Under the pieces are notes generated by a model, which was not told where the DNA came from, searched no databases, and saw only the letters and a program-made list of their open reading frames with translations. Shown here one piece after another: positions 35,530-44,620 of a stretch of 64,000 nt of DNA; positions within the stretch are counted from its first letter, which is position 1; every line of letters starts with the position of its first letter. The translations under genes and the position numbers were made by a program. The DNA comes from Chryseobacterium cheonjiense (lineage in GTDB: Bacteria; Bacteroidota; Bacteroidia; Flavobacteriales; Weeksellaceae), in contig NZ_JABBGF010000001.1 of the NCBI RefSeq assembly GCF_012927265.1, positions 370,502-434,501 of the forward strand, written 5' to 3'.

Positions 35530-35707
35530 TCCTCCGAAAGCAATGTATTTAGTTACAATTCTGGCAGGTCTCCTGACTTTCGCTTTCTACACCTTCCCGT
35601 TTGCACAGTGGTTTGTCGTAGAAATTTTGTTTGCGATCTACAGTTGCGGGGACAGTCCGGGATTTACACCCGATTCCCTTTTCATTCCAAATGATTGGAA
35701 ACCAAAA
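35530..35707 (-). promoter_or_regulatory. cobalamin riboswitch (RF00174 type)
   Basis: Read on the minus strand, the leader has a P1-like pairing (TTTCCAATCATTTGGAA) and GGGAATCGGGTGTAAATCCC. CTGTCCCCGCAACTG and the B12 box AGTCAGGAGACCTGCC follow (plus strand 35563-35578). It ends about 45 bases before the receptor ATG. On binding adenosylcobalamin it should lower expression of both genes. No separate terminator hairpin is clear, so control of translation is likely. Confidence 0.92.
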
Positions 35708-35714
35708 TTTTTTG

Positions 35715-35744
35715 CAAAGATAAACTTATTCATCAAAAAAGCAA
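35715..35744 (-). promoter_or_regulatory. promoter of the B12 uptake operon
   Basis: On the minus strand TTGC and TATCTTTG, with a 19-nt spacer, form a perfect Bacteroidota promoter. It predicts RNA start near 35707, exactly where the riboswitch begins. Confidence 0.8.
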
Positions 35745-35799
35745 AAACAGAGAAATAATTAAAGTTTGATGACGATTTTGTAAAGGTTGTTTTATTTTT

Positions 35800-35890
35800 C
35801 AGGAGCCGGGAACCTGCTTTCCACTGCAATTCCTCATTCCGCGGCTTCGCCGCTCCATTCCGGGATTTTCGTTACAATCAGGGCTAGGTA
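35800..35890. repeat. dispersed intergenic hairpin element, copy 1
   Basis: This lies in a 588-bp stretch without a gene between btuB and cdd; the riboswitch and its promoter take up the right-hand 230 bases. The element runs from CAGGAGCCGGG through CTTTCCACTGC and the small hairpin GCGGCTTCGCCGC (35841-35853) to ACAATCAGGGCTAGG. It shares this order with the element at 58914. The remainder (35891-36103) has no visible feature. Confidence 0.6.
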
Positions 35891-36103
35891 GCAGATCAGG
35901 TGGCTTCGGCATGCTCAGCCACCACAGAAATACCAGTCTTTTTATGGTAATAGTTTACGGCAAATTCCCCTCACTTGGAGGGGTGGATTAATTTTCAGAG
36001 AAAATTAAGACGGGGTGTTTTAAAAAGCCAATCCAAAGTCAATTGTGAACGGTCAATTTGCTTCACTTGTCAATTTTTAAAATTCATCATTCACCCAGAA
36101 CAT

Positions 36104-36586
36104 CTACAAAAACGTCCCGTCAAAATAAAACGGCAACAGATCCTTAATCGAATGTACCTTCACCACCTCCTCATTCATGCTTGAGAAATAAAGATCAATG
36201 TTTTCATTTTGCTTGGTCTCAAATTCAATCAAACTTTGCCTGCAGGCTCCGCAGGGCGGAATAGGAGGGTTTTTCTCAGGAAATTCCCTGTGGCCTCCCA
36301 CAATGAAAATCTTTTTAATTTTTACAGCCGGAAAATTAGCAGCTACCCAGAACATGGTCGTTCTTTCCGCACAAAGGCCTGAAGGAAATGCCGCATTCTC
36401 CTGGTTGTTCCCGGAATACATCTCGCCGTTTTCAAGAAGCACAGAACATCCTACCAGAAAGTTGGAGTAGGGAGCGTATGCATTTTCGCGCGCCTGTTTT
36501 GCTTTTTCAAATAATTCTTTTTCTATATCGTTCAGCTCGCTGCTATTCTTAAAATACTCGTAACTGATCTGAGTTTCTTTTTTCAT
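36104..36586 (-). CDS. cdd: cytidine deaminase
   Basis: This 160-residue enzyme deaminates cytidine and deoxycytidine to uridine forms in pyrimidine salvage. The zinc site is complete: Cys72-Ala-Glu74 in GLCAERT, with Glu74 the proton shuttle, and PCGACRQ with Cys112 and Cys115. APYSNFLVGC and AFPSGLCAE are conserved. Monocistronic. Confidence 0.92.
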   Translation of the reverse strand: MKKETQISYEYFKNSSELNDIEKELFEKAKQARENAYAPYSNFLVGCSVLLENGEMYSGNNQENAAFPSGLCAERTTMFWVAANFPAVKIKKIFIVGGHREFPEKNPPIPPCGACRQSLIEFETKQNENIDLYFSSMNEEVVKVHSIKDLLPFYFDGTFL

Positions 36587-36690
36587 ATATTGTGGGTTAA
36601 AAAAAGGGGAATAAAATTACTTTTTTTTCACGAGGTGGGCAATAAAGGCCTGCTCTTTGCAATTCTCAATTTTTAAAAAATAAAAATAAC

Positions 36691-37737
36691 ATGTTATATA
36701 CTCCAGTTACCTTCAGAAATGTTGAATTAAAAAACCGTTGGGTGATGTCGCCAATGTGCATGTATTCCAGTGAAGATGGACTTCCGAACGATTTCCATTT
36801 TGTTCATTACGGAAGCAGGGCACAGGGCGGAGCAGGGCTTCTTATCGTAGAAGCAACCGGTGTGGAACCCCGCGGCAGAATCACCAATCACTGTATGGGA
36901 ATATGGAATGATGAGCAGGCCAAACAACTTCATAGAATTGTAGAATTTGTTCATAAACATTCAGAAAGCAAAATAGGAATCCAGCTTTCACATTCCGGCA
37001 GAAAAGGATCTACCTGGAATACCAAACAAATTTCTATTGAAGAAGGATGGGAAACCATCGCGCCAAGTCCTATTCCGTATCATCCGACGGAGAGAATTCC
37101 GCATGTTTTAACCTCAGAAGAAATCAAGGAACAGGTACAAAACTTTAGAGACGCCGCCAGAAGAGCAGTAGAGGCAGGTTTTGACGTTATTGAAATTCAT
37201 GCGGCTCATGGCTATCTGATTCATCAGTTTTTATCTCCGCTTTCAAACATCAGAACTGATGAATACGGCGGAAGCTTTGAAAACAGAATTCGTTTTTTAG
37301 TTGAAATTGTAGATGCAGTAAATGAAGAACTGAATGACAATGTTGCCCTGTTTGTTAGAATTTCTGGCACTGAATATGCAGAAAACGGTTGGGAGATTAC
37401 CGACAGTGTTGAATTGGCAAAGGTCTTAAAGAATCACTCTGTTGATCTGGTTGATGTTTCCAGTGGGGGAAATATTCACGGCGTAAAGATTCCTCTTTTC
37501 GATGGCTATCAGGTTCCGTTAGCTTCTCAGGTCAGAAATGAGGCTGATGTAAAAACAGGAGCAGTAGGACTGATTAAAAAAGTTTCCCATGCTGAAGAGA
37601 TTCTTCAGAAAGGAGATGCCGATCTTATTTTTATTGCCAGGGAAATGTTGAGAAACCCTTATCTTGCAGTCCAGGGATCATTTGAAATGAATGAAGAATG
37701 CTTTTTCCCACATCAGTATCTGAGAGCGAAAATATAA
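36691..37737 (+). CDS. namA: NADPH dehydrogenase of the YqjM/NamA type (old yellow enzyme family)
   Basis: This 348-residue FMN enzyme reduces activated C=C bonds with NADPH. The N-terminal WVMSPMCMYSSEDG has the Cys of YqjM-type enzymes that tunes the flavin. HYGSRAQGGAGLLIVEATGV, QLSHSGRKG, EIHAAHGYLIHQFLSP and FIAREMLRNPYLA are all conserved. Natural substrate unknown; stress by quinones or electrophiles is typical. Confidence 0.9.
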   Translation: MLYTPVTFRNVELKNRWVMSPMCMYSSEDGLPNDFHFVHYGSRAQGGAGLLIVEATGVEPRGRITNHCMGIWNDEQAKQLHRIVEFVHKHSESKIGIQLSHSGRKGSTWNTKQISIEEGWETIAPSPIPYHPTERIPHVLTSEEIKEQVQNFRDAARRAVEAGFDVIEIHAAHGYLIHQFLSPLSNIRTDEYGGSFENRIRFLVEIVDAVNEELNDNVALFVRISGTEYAENGWEITDSVELAKVLKNHSVDLVDVSSGGNIHGVKIPLFDGYQVPLASQVRNEADVKTGAVGLIKKVSHAEEILQKGDADLIFIAREMLRNPYLAVQGSFEMNEECFFPHQYLRAKI

Positions 37738-37749
37738 TCTTAATTTTTA

Positions 37750-37757
37750 TATATTTG
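37750..37757 (+). promoter_or_regulatory. -7 promoter element of the DUF2752 gene
   Basis: TATATTTG fits TAnnTTTG, 19 bases before the ATG at 37776. Confidence 0.5.
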
Positions 37758-37775
37758 ATCTACAAAAAATAAAAT

Positions 37776-38063
37776 ATGAAAGCAGAAGATTTCATGCTGC
37801 CTTGCCCTATCAAGAAATTCTTTGGTGTCGAATGTTTCGGATGCGGTACCCAGAGAGCGATTGTAATGGTTTTTGAAGGCAGATTTGCTGAAGCTTTTCA
37901 TATGTTTCCTGCGATATACACACTTTTGCTTTTTTTTGCCACAGTGATTCTGAACTTTGTCGATAAAAAAAGAAATTACGGAAATCTGCTGATAATTTTA
38001 GCATCTTTGAATGCTGTAATTATGGTAATTTCATACTTTTATAAACATCATTTTAGCCATTAA
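37776..38063 (+). CDS. DUF2752-family membrane protein
   Basis: This 95-residue protein has the DUF2752 signature PCPIKKFFGVECFGCGTQRA with three cysteines, then membrane segments at about 42-60 and 68-87. Function unknown; the Cys-rich end may bind metal. It is followed after 23 bp by the CCC-motif membrane protein, and DUF2752 genes commonly accompany such small Bacteroidota proteins. Confidence 0.88.
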   Translation: MKAEDFMLPCPIKKFFGVECFGCGTQRAIVMVFEGRFAEAFHMFPAIYTLLLFFATVILNFVDKKRNYGNLLIILASLNAVIMVISYFYKHHFSH

Positions 38064-38086
38064 ACAACATATTAAATATTATAACT

Positions 38087-38413
38087 ATGGAACAAAAATT
38101 GCCAAATGCACAAACGGTGCTTATTCTAGGAATTATTTCGGTAGTAGGTACCTGCTGCTGTTCAGGACTTGTCGGAATCATTTGCGGACTTATCGGTCTC
38201 AGCAAATATAAAAACGATAAAGTGCTTTATGATGCGAATCCCGGACAGTATTCTGATTTCGGGAATCTGAATACAGGACGTATACTATGTATTATAGGTC
38301 TTGTTTTAGGATGTCTTCAGGTTGTTTATTTCGTTTTCATGTTAGCAACAGTTGGCTGGGACGGATATATGGAGCAGATCAATTCACTTTCCAGAATGGG
38401 AGGAAGAGGATAA
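38087..38413 (+). CDS. CCC-motif membrane protein
   Basis: This 108-residue protein has two hydrophobic segments (about 10-32 and 63-85). The first contains VVGTCCCSGLVGIICGLIGL, the triple Cys for which the family is named. Function unknown. It forms an operon with the DUF2752 gene. Confidence 0.85.
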   Translation: MEQKLPNAQTVLILGIISVVGTCCCSGLVGIICGLIGLSKYKNDKVLYDANPGQYSDFGNLNTGRILCIIGLVLGCLQVVYFVFMLATVGWDGYMEQINSLSRMGGRG

Positions 38414-38420
38414 AAATAGG

Positions 38421-38445
38421 AGACCGCTGATGAAGCGGTCTTTCT
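38421..38445 (+). terminator. terminator of the DUF2752/CCC operon
   Basis: AGACCGCT / AGCGGTCT with a GATGA loop is followed by TTTCT. Confidence 0.8.
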
Positions 38446-38461
38446 ATTAAATTGATACAAA

Positions 38462-38494
38462 ATAAATCCTTCTTTAATCATAAGAAGGATTTAT
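38462..38494 (-). terminator. terminator of the endonuclease gene
   Basis: ATAAATCCTTCTT / AAGAAGGATTTAT form a perfect 13-bp stem just past the stop of the minus-strand gene. Confidence 0.75.
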
Positions 38495-38508
38495 TATATA
38501 AGTGAGAT

Positions 38509-40053
38509 TTATTTTATGATAAACTTCAATGCCGCACCATCCATTTTCAAAATATAAACTCCCGAAGGAAGATTTTTTATTCTGATAGAATTTCTGCTGT
38601 TCCTGAATGGCTGATCAAAAGACTGCATCATTTTCCCCTGAAGATTATAAATTTCAGCTTTTGTAATGTTCTTTGTTTCACCTTTTACAAAAATTTCATT
38701 ATTTAAAATAGGATTCTGAGAAATCTGCAGCTCGTTTTGATGGGAAGCTGGTTCCGAATAAACATTCTGAATCTGTCTTGACGTTCCGGAATAACAGGTC
38801 CAGCTCAGGTTGTCGATGGCCACTCTGTTGCTGGATGAATTGTTTTCCAGAGTTATGGCTACGTTTCCGGAAATATTAATATTGCTGATCGTTGTAGTCG
38901 TTACATTGCTGCTGTAAGGCACTGTTCCAACTGTTGTTCCGTTTACTTTTACTGTTAAAGTTCCATTTGATCCGGTAAACTTCAATTGTTTGGTCACGGT
39001 TAATGATCCGATTCCGTTGGCTGAACTTCCGGATGTTAAAGCGCCGTCTCTGACTGTAATAGCTTTTGTAGAAATGGTTTGGTCGGTTCTGGCGTCAGTT
39101 GCCGTCCACGAAATTCCGCCGTTACTCCATGTTCTCGTTAAATAAGAAGCGGAACTTGCTGTCGGAATAGTTTCGAAAGTTTCATTCGCGCAGCCTGCTG
39201 ATGTCGGAGGAGGAGTTGTTGTTCCTCCACCTCCTGTGGAAGATCCTGATCCCCAAATTAAATTCACATAATTAGGATTGTCAATAAACGGATTTCTGTT
39301 TCCCTGAAAAGTATAGGAAGCATTATTTCTGTTGATTTCAGCCTGGGATACCGGATCCTGGTTATGCCATGCCAGCAATACATTCAGCTCCCAGGTTTGT
39401 AATCCTGGAAAAGTAGAGCTTCCCAGCATATTTCCTGAAGAGAAAGTGGAAAGTTTGCTCTGATAGCGCGTTACAAAATAGAATATCATTCTTGCTACAT
39501 CACCCTTGAATTCATCAATCGGTTCAAAAACAGTTCCTGAATATCCGGAAGAAATGGAATTTCCAAGTTTAGAACCGTTTTTAGAAGTAAAGGTTGCCGT
39601 GCCTACTTTTCCAAATGGATAATTAGAGCGCATACCGTTTACCTTTCCGTCTGTTGCCCTTATAAAATGAATATCGGAAACCATGGGCGATGATTCATTA
39701 AATAAGCTTTGAGGAACAATATGTTCTCTATTGTAGCAGTTACCTTCTACAGAATACGTTCCGCATTGGTTTGTGCCCGGAATGTATTTGTAAGGATCGG
39801 TACCGGTCGGTTTTTCGGAATAAATATCCAGAATTGAACCGTCATTTTCATAATTTTTGTCAATGTCCGTTGTTTTATAGCCGGTCCACAGTCCGTTATA
39901 CCCTTTGTCCTGATGTCCGTTGGTAATGATTGAACTTAAAGCTGTTTTTAGTGAAGCTCCGGATAATCCGTTGGCCGAATTGTAATAGCCGGAAGGTGCC
40001 TGGGCATTTGCCAAAAGAGACAAAAATGCAAAGATGATTAGTGGTTTTTTCAT
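38509..40053 (-). CDS. T9SS-secreted endonuclease I family nuclease
   Basis: This 514-residue protein has a signal peptide (FLSLLANAQ), an endonuclease I domain (PF04231) over about residues 20-260 and a C-terminal T9SS type A sorting domain (about 440-514, ending YILKMDGAALKFIIK). The nuclease domain contains NREHIVPQSLF with the catalytic His, SDIHFIRATDGKVNGMRSNYPFG and a disulfide-prone CGTYSVEGNC. A glycine/threonine-rich linker and a jelly-roll-like module (about 285-415) lie between. It should degrade extracellular DNA or RNA as nutrient. Confidence 0.92.
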   Translation of the reverse strand: MKKPLIIFAFLSLLANAQAPSGYYNSANGLSGASLKTALSSIITNGHQDKGYNGLWTGYKTTDIDKNYENDGSILDIYSEKPTGTDPYKYIPGTNQCGTYSVEGNCYNREHIVPQSLFNESSPMVSDIHFIRATDGKVNGMRSNYPFGKVGTATFTSKNGSKLGNSISSGYSGTVFEPIDEFKGDVARMIFYFVTRYQSKLSTFSSGNMLGSSTFPGLQTWELNVLLAWHNQDPVSQAEINRNNASYTFQGNRNPFIDNPNYVNLIWGSGSSTGGGGTTTPPPTSAGCANETFETIPTASSASYLTRTWSNGGISWTATDARTDQTISTKAITVRDGALTSGSSANGIGSLTVTKQLKFTGSNGTLTVKVNGTTVGTVPYSSNVTTTTISNINISGNVAITLENNSSSNRVAIDNLSWTCYSGTSRQIQNVYSEPASHQNELQISQNPILNNEIFVKGETKNITKAEIYNLQGKMMQSFDQPFRNSRNSIRIKNLPSGVYILKMDGAALKFIIK

Positions 40054-40268
40054 TGTAATATTTTAGGTGATAAGATTAAAATAAATTTACGAATAAGAAA
40101 TTACGGTATTATTAATTTTAAATCAATAGTAATAAAACGGTGAACTATTCATGTTGATAATGGTTTATTAAATATAATTTAAAAAATATTAATTGATATA
40201 AATCATGAAAATATAAATTAAAGATAAATGGAAAAGAACTACATTCGCAATTATTATTTTTATTTAGA

Positions 40269-41075
40269 ATGATTAAAAATTTATATTTAAGATGTATGCC
40301 TATATTAGGCATTTTAGGTGGCATTTTCTCTATAAATGCCCAGTGTAATCCGGTAAGCAGCTTGTCTGAAAATTTTGATGCCTATTCCTGTTGCAACATG
40401 GGAGTAGTGCCTGCATGCTGGGACAGTGTGATTTTGGGCGGAGCAAGTCAGATTATTTCAAGTACACAGCCGGCTTCGGGAACAAGCCAGATTTATCAGA
40501 CCGGCTATGGTACAGGAAAAATATCCATTGTTATTTTGCCAAGAATGAGTAATCTTTCGGATGGTACGCACCGTCTTCGTGTAAAAATGAAGTCAAACGG
40601 TGCAGGTTACCTTGAACTGGGATATATAAAAGATGCAATCCCTGATACTTTTGTATTGCTGCAACCGATTACGATTACAAATACATCTTATGATAATACC
40701 TCGGAGAGAATTTTTACCATACCAACAACGATTCCTGCTGGAATAAGACTGGCCATCCGTAATCCCGGAACTTCTTTTGCAAGACATTACTGGGACGATG
40801 TAGCTTGGGAGCCGATACCTAATCTGGCAACTCATGAAACAGGGAACCTTTCAGCAATACAGCTATATCCCAATCCTGTTCATGATAACCTGCATATTTC
40901 TGATATTAAAAATGTCGTAACATTTAAATTAACAGATGCGGTCGGGCGAATCTTAAAAAGTATTGATAAGCCTTCCAATACCATTTCATTGGGTGATCTT
41001 GAAAAAGGAGCTTATTTTGTCTCATTATATTTCAAAAGCGGAGAAGAAATATCATATAAAATAATCAAAGACTAG
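40269..41075 (+). CDS. T9SS-secreted protein with jelly-roll-like module
   Basis: This 268-residue protein has a signal peptide (GGIFSINAQ). The central domain, starting SLSENFDAY and containing two CxxC-like cysteine pairs (YSCCNMGVVPACW), resembles carbohydrate-binding-type beta sandwiches found in Bacteroidota exported proteins. It ends with a type A sorting domain (LYPNPVHDNLHIS, SYKIIKD). No catalytic domain is present; binding or adhesion is a guess. Confidence 0.8.
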   Translation: MIKNLYLRCMPILGILGGIFSINAQCNPVSSLSENFDAYSCCNMGVVPACWDSVILGGASQIISSTQPASGTSQIYQTGYGTGKISIVILPRMSNLSDGTHRLRVKMKSNGAGYLELGYIKDAIPDTFVLLQPITITNTSYDNTSERIFTIPTTIPAGIRLAIRNPGTSFARHYWDDVAWEPIPNLATHETGNLSAIQLYPNPVHDNLHISDIKNVVTFKLTDAVGRILKSIDKPSNTISLGDLEKGAYFVSLYFKSGEEISYKIIKD

Positions 41076-41113
41076 CGAATTTATTGAAACTCTTCAATAG
41101 TAGATTTAAATAA

Positions 41114-42418
41114 CTATTTCAACATCAGTTTCACTGTATGCTGCTTTCCGCCATTGATGACCTTCAGTAGGAATATACCGTTTCTGGCTTTGTCGGAAAT
41201 ATCAATCTGCGTTTCATTTCCCGAAATAGATTTACTGAATATTTTCTGTCCGGTCATACTGTATACTTCTATTTCGGAATTTCCTGTAACCTGAGGAAGT
41301 TTTAGATTAAAAACACCGTTGGAAGGATTCGGATACGAATAGATATTATCTGCTTTTATTGTTTCTTCCTGCGTACCAAGAGTTGAAGTGAAACAGGTAG
41401 TTCCTGTAGAAGGAATCGTGATGGTAGTTCCCATTGTTATGTCATCTGTTTCTGGGGCACCATAGTATTCAACGCCAATATAGTAAGGAAACTGCGGCGT
41501 TCCGCTGGCGTCAATGGTTACAAAATAAGCATAGGTTCCGCCGGGGAATTCCGGGGTTACACAGTATCTGCCGTTATATTTATCAAGATCTCCTCCATTG
41601 GAAGCAAGCCATTCGTAATCTTCAATATACGTCCCTAAAGGATATGTTGTACTCACAGCAGGACCATAATTGGCAGAAGTTAAAGATACTCCGTAAGGTA
41701 AGGACGTTCGTGTGGTTATATTTCTGAGGCTATAGCCGGATTTCATTCTGGCAATGCCGCTTGATGCATTGAGAGGACTGCTGTATCCATAAGGTCCGTA
41801 AATAGGATATCCGTCAAAAGCCCAGCCTACGATGGGAGAATGAACGGTAGATGAAGTGCTGGAATACAATCGGTAAGGTTTTGCATGACTGTGATAGGCT
41901 CCCTGCTGTTGAGGATGAGCGCCCAAAGTAGCATCCAATACGAATCCTTCAGCCAAATATACTTCTACGTTCCAGGTACCTACACTATTGCCGTTGTTTC
42001 CGCTTCCGTTATAATAATGGGCATTAGACAATCCATATACAGGAACTCCATTCGTTAATAGCCCGATAGATCCCACTTTTGGGGAAATTGTTTTGGTTGT
42101 CGGTACGGTCTGTGTACGGGGAAACCGATAAGTATACCCTTGTGCGGAAGGTGCTCCGGGGTTAAGAAACTGTCCCATATTGGTAGTCATCCCTTCAGAC
42201 TTCGTCCATACATAAGTAGAATTATAGCATACTTTAGTTACATTGGCTAATGCTGTTGAAGTATAGAAAACAAAGGTTGGACTGGTAGGGCTGCCGTTTG
42301 TATTCTGCCAGTAACTTGCATATTCACCGGCATTCATTATCCAGCTGGTTAAGACAGATTGCGAAAATAATACGTTTTGAGCGAGTAAAAAGACCAATAG
42401 TAATAAATTTCTTTTCAT
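41114..42418 (-). CDS. T9SS-secreted YHYH-domain protein
   Basis: This 434-residue protein has a signal peptide (LLAQNVLFSQ), a YHYH domain (PF14240) with histidine-rich GLSNAHYYNG, GAYHSHAKPYRL and GWAFDGYPIYGPYGY, and a type A sorting domain (SYPNPSNGVFNLKL, KLMLK). YHYH proteins are exported and their function is poorly known; the conserved His residues suggest metal binding. It lies 67 bp downstream of the MbnP/MbnH genes on the same strand, so it may be a surface-exposed member of that metal system (inference). Confidence 0.85.
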   Translation of the reverse strand: MKRNLLLLVFLLAQNVLFSQSVLTSWIMNAGEYASYWQNTNGSPTSPTFVFYTSTALANVTKVCYNSTYVWTKSEGMTTNMGQFLNPGAPSAQGYTYRFPRTQTVPTTKTISPKVGSIGLLTNGVPVYGLSNAHYYNGSGNNGNSVGTWNVEVYLAEGFVLDATLGAHPQQQGAYHSHAKPYRLYSSTSSTVHSPIVGWAFDGYPIYGPYGYSSPLNASSGIARMKSGYSLRNITTRTSLPYGVSLTSANYGPAVSTTYPLGTYIEDYEWLASNGGDLDKYNGRYCVTPEFPGGTYAYFVTIDASGTPQFPYYIGVEYYGAPETDDITMGTTITIPSTGTTCFTSTLGTQEETIKADNIYSYPNPSNGVFNLKLPQVTGNSEIEVYSMTGQKIFSKSISGNETQIDISDKARNGIFLLKVINGGKQHTVKLMLK

Positions 42419-42485
42419 AAAAGTTCTTGTTTATCTATTTAGACGAAACTGTTTCTCAAATCCTTCGCTTTTATATAAAAAGTTT

Positions 42486-43493
42486 TTATTGAGGGTAGGA
42501 GAATTCGGGGTTTCTGATGAATTTCTCGTCGGTCAGTGTTTTTAAAAAAGCAATGAGATTGTTTTTGTCCTGTTCATTAAGGATGATTTTTTTTTGCAGG
42601 TGTTTTGATAAAGTTTTGCTTTTGTAGATGGTATTCGTGTAATGAAATAAAACCATCTGCAGGTTTTTAAACCTTCCGTCATGCATGTAAGGATAAGAAA
42701 GTTCGATATTCCGAAGAGTAGGAACTTTAAATTTAAGTGAATCATTTTTGTTCCGGGTAATCTTTATTCTTCCGCCATCTTTAAAAAAAGAATCAGGTTC
42801 CAAGCCGTTATTTTCAAATGATCCGTTGGTAAAAAGAGGTTCTGTATGGCATACTGCACAGGTTACTTTGAATAGTTCATAGCCTTTCTGTTCATATTCG
42901 TTAAATTTTTCCGCTTTGCGCATTACCTTATCGTATTTAGAATCGGAACTTACAAGCGTAAGCAGAAACTGTGAAATAGACTTTAAAGTTCTTTCACCTG
43001 TCGCTGTACTGTCTCCATACGCCTGATAAAAAAGCTTCCTGTATTTTTGAGAATGGTTAAGTTTGCTTACGACATGACTTAACTTTTCATCCATTTCCAG
43101 TGGATTTTCGATAGGAGAAATAGCCTGTGCATCAATATGATGAATAGAACCATCCCACATTAAATTTCTGCTCCACGCCAGATTTATGAGAACAGGAGAA
43201 TTCCGGTTCCCGATTTTACCTTCAATTCCGTGGCTGGTTGTATGATCGATATGTGTAAATGAGGTATACTGGAGATGACAGCTTTCACACGAAATAGTGC
43301 CGTCCCTGGATAAAACAGGATCATAGAACAAGGTTCTCCCAAGAAATATTTTTTCTGCCGATAAAGGATTCTTTTTGAAATCATACACTGGTTTCGGCCA
43401 GTTTTCAGGAACCTTGAATAATGGATCTATTACATTTTTAAATCCATAAAAAATACAACAGACAAGAACCAATAGGGGATAGTATTTTTTCAT
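42486..43493 (-). CDS. di-heme cytochrome c peroxidase / MbnH-like protein
   Basis: This 335-residue periplasmic protein has an N-terminal signal and two heme c sites, CESCH (69-73) and CAVCH (212-216), with the usual YPYMHDGRF element. It belongs to the CCP/MauG family. It overlaps the MbnP gene by four bases (ATGA), as expected for an MbnH, which oxidises a Trp of MbnP to kynurenine to create a copper site. Hydrogen peroxide reduction as an ordinary peroxidase is the alternative; linkage favours MbnH. Confidence 0.85.
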   Translation of the reverse strand: MKKYYPLLVLVCCIFYGFKNVIDPLFKVPENWPKPVYDFKKNPLSAEKIFLGRTLFYDPVLSRDGTISCESCHLQYTSFTHIDHTTSHGIEGKIGNRNSPVLINLAWSRNLMWDGSIHHIDAQAISPIENPLEMDEKLSHVVSKLNHSQKYRKLFYQAYGDSTATGERTLKSISQFLLTLVSSDSKYDKVMRKAEKFNEYEQKGYELFKVTCAVCHTEPLFTNGSFENNGLEPDSFFKDGGRIKITRNKNDSLKFKVPTLRNIELSYPYMHDGRFKNLQMVLFHYTNTIYKSKTLSKHLQKKIILNEQDKNNLIAFLKTLTDEKFIRNPEFSYPQ

Positions 43494-44179
43494 CGCTCCG
43501 TTCTGAAAATGGTGGAAAGTATGCCGGAGAGCGCTACAGCTTCTTTGCCTGGAATCATTATGCTGTTTCTTTCGGCAAGATTTGCTTTTAAAATAAATTG
43601 ATCCAGATCTATATTCAATAGTATGTTATCGGATGAAACCGGAAGGCTGATTTCCTGAATAGCATAAAAAGGATCGAAATACCCTCCCAGATGAAATCTG
43701 AATTCATGATTTCGGTCCGGAGAAAGACTGCTTTTGCCTTCGAGTTTAAAATTGATGTATCCCGTCTGCCACGCCCAGTACATTCCTTTCGTGGGATCGA
43801 GATCGCCGCCGTGTATGCCTTCATTATTGGTTTTTCGGTCTATTCCCAGATAAAATTTTATATGGTTGAATTTCAGATTTTCAGGAATTGAAAACATTAT
43901 TTTCATTGATCTTTCATCAGAAGCATCAATCAGGTGATAACTGTTTTCTTCTGAAAAAACCAGCTTATCATCACGATAAAATTCAAAATGAGAGAGATAA
44001 AATTTAAGTTTTGAAATTTCTAATCCTTGCTGTTCATCCGCAACAAATGGCTTATCCTCAGAAATAGTCACTGGTTTTTCTTTGTATAAAGGCAGTACTT
44101 CCAGATTTACTGATTTCATACTCTGAGGAAAAAAGGATACTGAGAAAAGCAGAAAAAAATATGAAAATATCTTAAGCAT
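43490..44179 (-). CDS. MbnP-family copper-binding protein
   Basis: This 229-residue exported protein matches MbnP (PF20243) in LEISKLKFYLSHFEF, FYLGIDRKTNNEG, GGDLDPTKGMYWAWQTGY and HEFRFHLGGY. The W135-A-W137 pair lies in the family motif that contains the Trp converted to kynurenine in characterised MbnP-like proteins (CorA, MopE, MbnP). The start at 44179 gives a signal peptide (MLKIFSYFFLLFSVSFF) and lies one base after the upstream gene's stop. Copper binding is family knowledge; which Trp is modified here is not determined. Confidence 0.88.
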   Translation of the reverse strand: MLKIFSYFFLLFSVSFFPQSMKSVNLEVLPLYKEKPVTISEDKPFVADEQQGLEISKLKFYLSHFEFYRDDKLVFSEENSYHLIDASDERSMKIMFSIPENLKFNHIKFYLGIDRKTNNEGIHGGDLDPTKGMYWAWQTGYINFKLEGKSSLSPDRNHEFRFHLGGYFDPFYAIQEISLPVSSDNILLNIDLDQFILKANLAERNSIMIPGKEAVALSGILSTIFRTER

Positions 44180-44180
44180 T

Positions 44181-44618
44181 TTACCTGGGCCTTTTATGTG
44201 AAAATAATCTTCCAAGATCATGTGCAAGCGCTTTAAAGTCTTCTTGCTGATTACCTTTACAAAGCTTTTTAATATCCATAAAATGATTATAATTGATCAT
44301 TTCCGCCTCTTCCTGTTTTTTTCCGATAAGTTTAACAAGAGAGTCTTTTTCTGTTGCATTTTCATTCAGGAGTGTTTCATATAATGCTGATTTTAAGGTC
44401 ATCATTTCCTCTTCATTCCGCTGAATATTATTTCTGTGCTCATCAATCAGCTGCTGATACTCATCAATTTGTCTCTGGTCAAAATGCAGTCTTTCAATAA
44501 TAATATTTTTCGGACCTTCTGGCCGGGGCGGCTTTCTCAGAAAAATAAAAAGAACGAGCAGGATATTGGAAATTACCAGCAGGATAATAATGAACTGTAG
44601 ATATTTGAGATTCTTCAT
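44181..44618 (-). CDS. Spy/CpxP-like (CnrX-like) periplasmic metal-sensor protein
   Basis: This 145-residue protein has an N-terminal membrane anchor (QFIIILLVISNILLVLFIFL). The remainder is a helical hairpin rich in Glu/Gln/Arg (HFDQRQIDEYQQLIDEHR, NEEEMMTLKSALYETLL, EEAEMINYNHFMDIKKLC) of the Spy/CpxP/ZraP/CnrX type. In Cupriavidus, CnrX senses metal and holds the anti-sigma factor. It lies between the anti-sigma candidate and MbnP, so sensing copper or another metal is likely (inference). Metal ligands may be His and Met in the helix HFMDIKKLC. Confidence 0.8.
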   Translation of the reverse strand: MKNLKYLQFIIILLVISNILLVLFIFLRKPPRPEGPKNIIIERLHFDQRQIDEYQQLIDEHRNNIQRNEEEMMTLKSALYETLLNENATEKDSLVKLIGKKQEEAEMINYNHFMDIKKLCKGNQQEDFKALAHDLGRLFSHKRPR

Positions 44619-44620
44619 TT

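Noticed and set aside
35543..35758. Plus-strand frame of 71 residues
   Set aside because: It lies entirely on the antisense strand of the cobalamin riboswitch and its promoter.
40269..41075. Metal-binding role from the clustered cysteines of the T9SS protein
   Set aside because: The Cys residues (YSCCNMGVVPACW) are more likely disulfides in an exported beta sandwich; there is no metal-site pattern.
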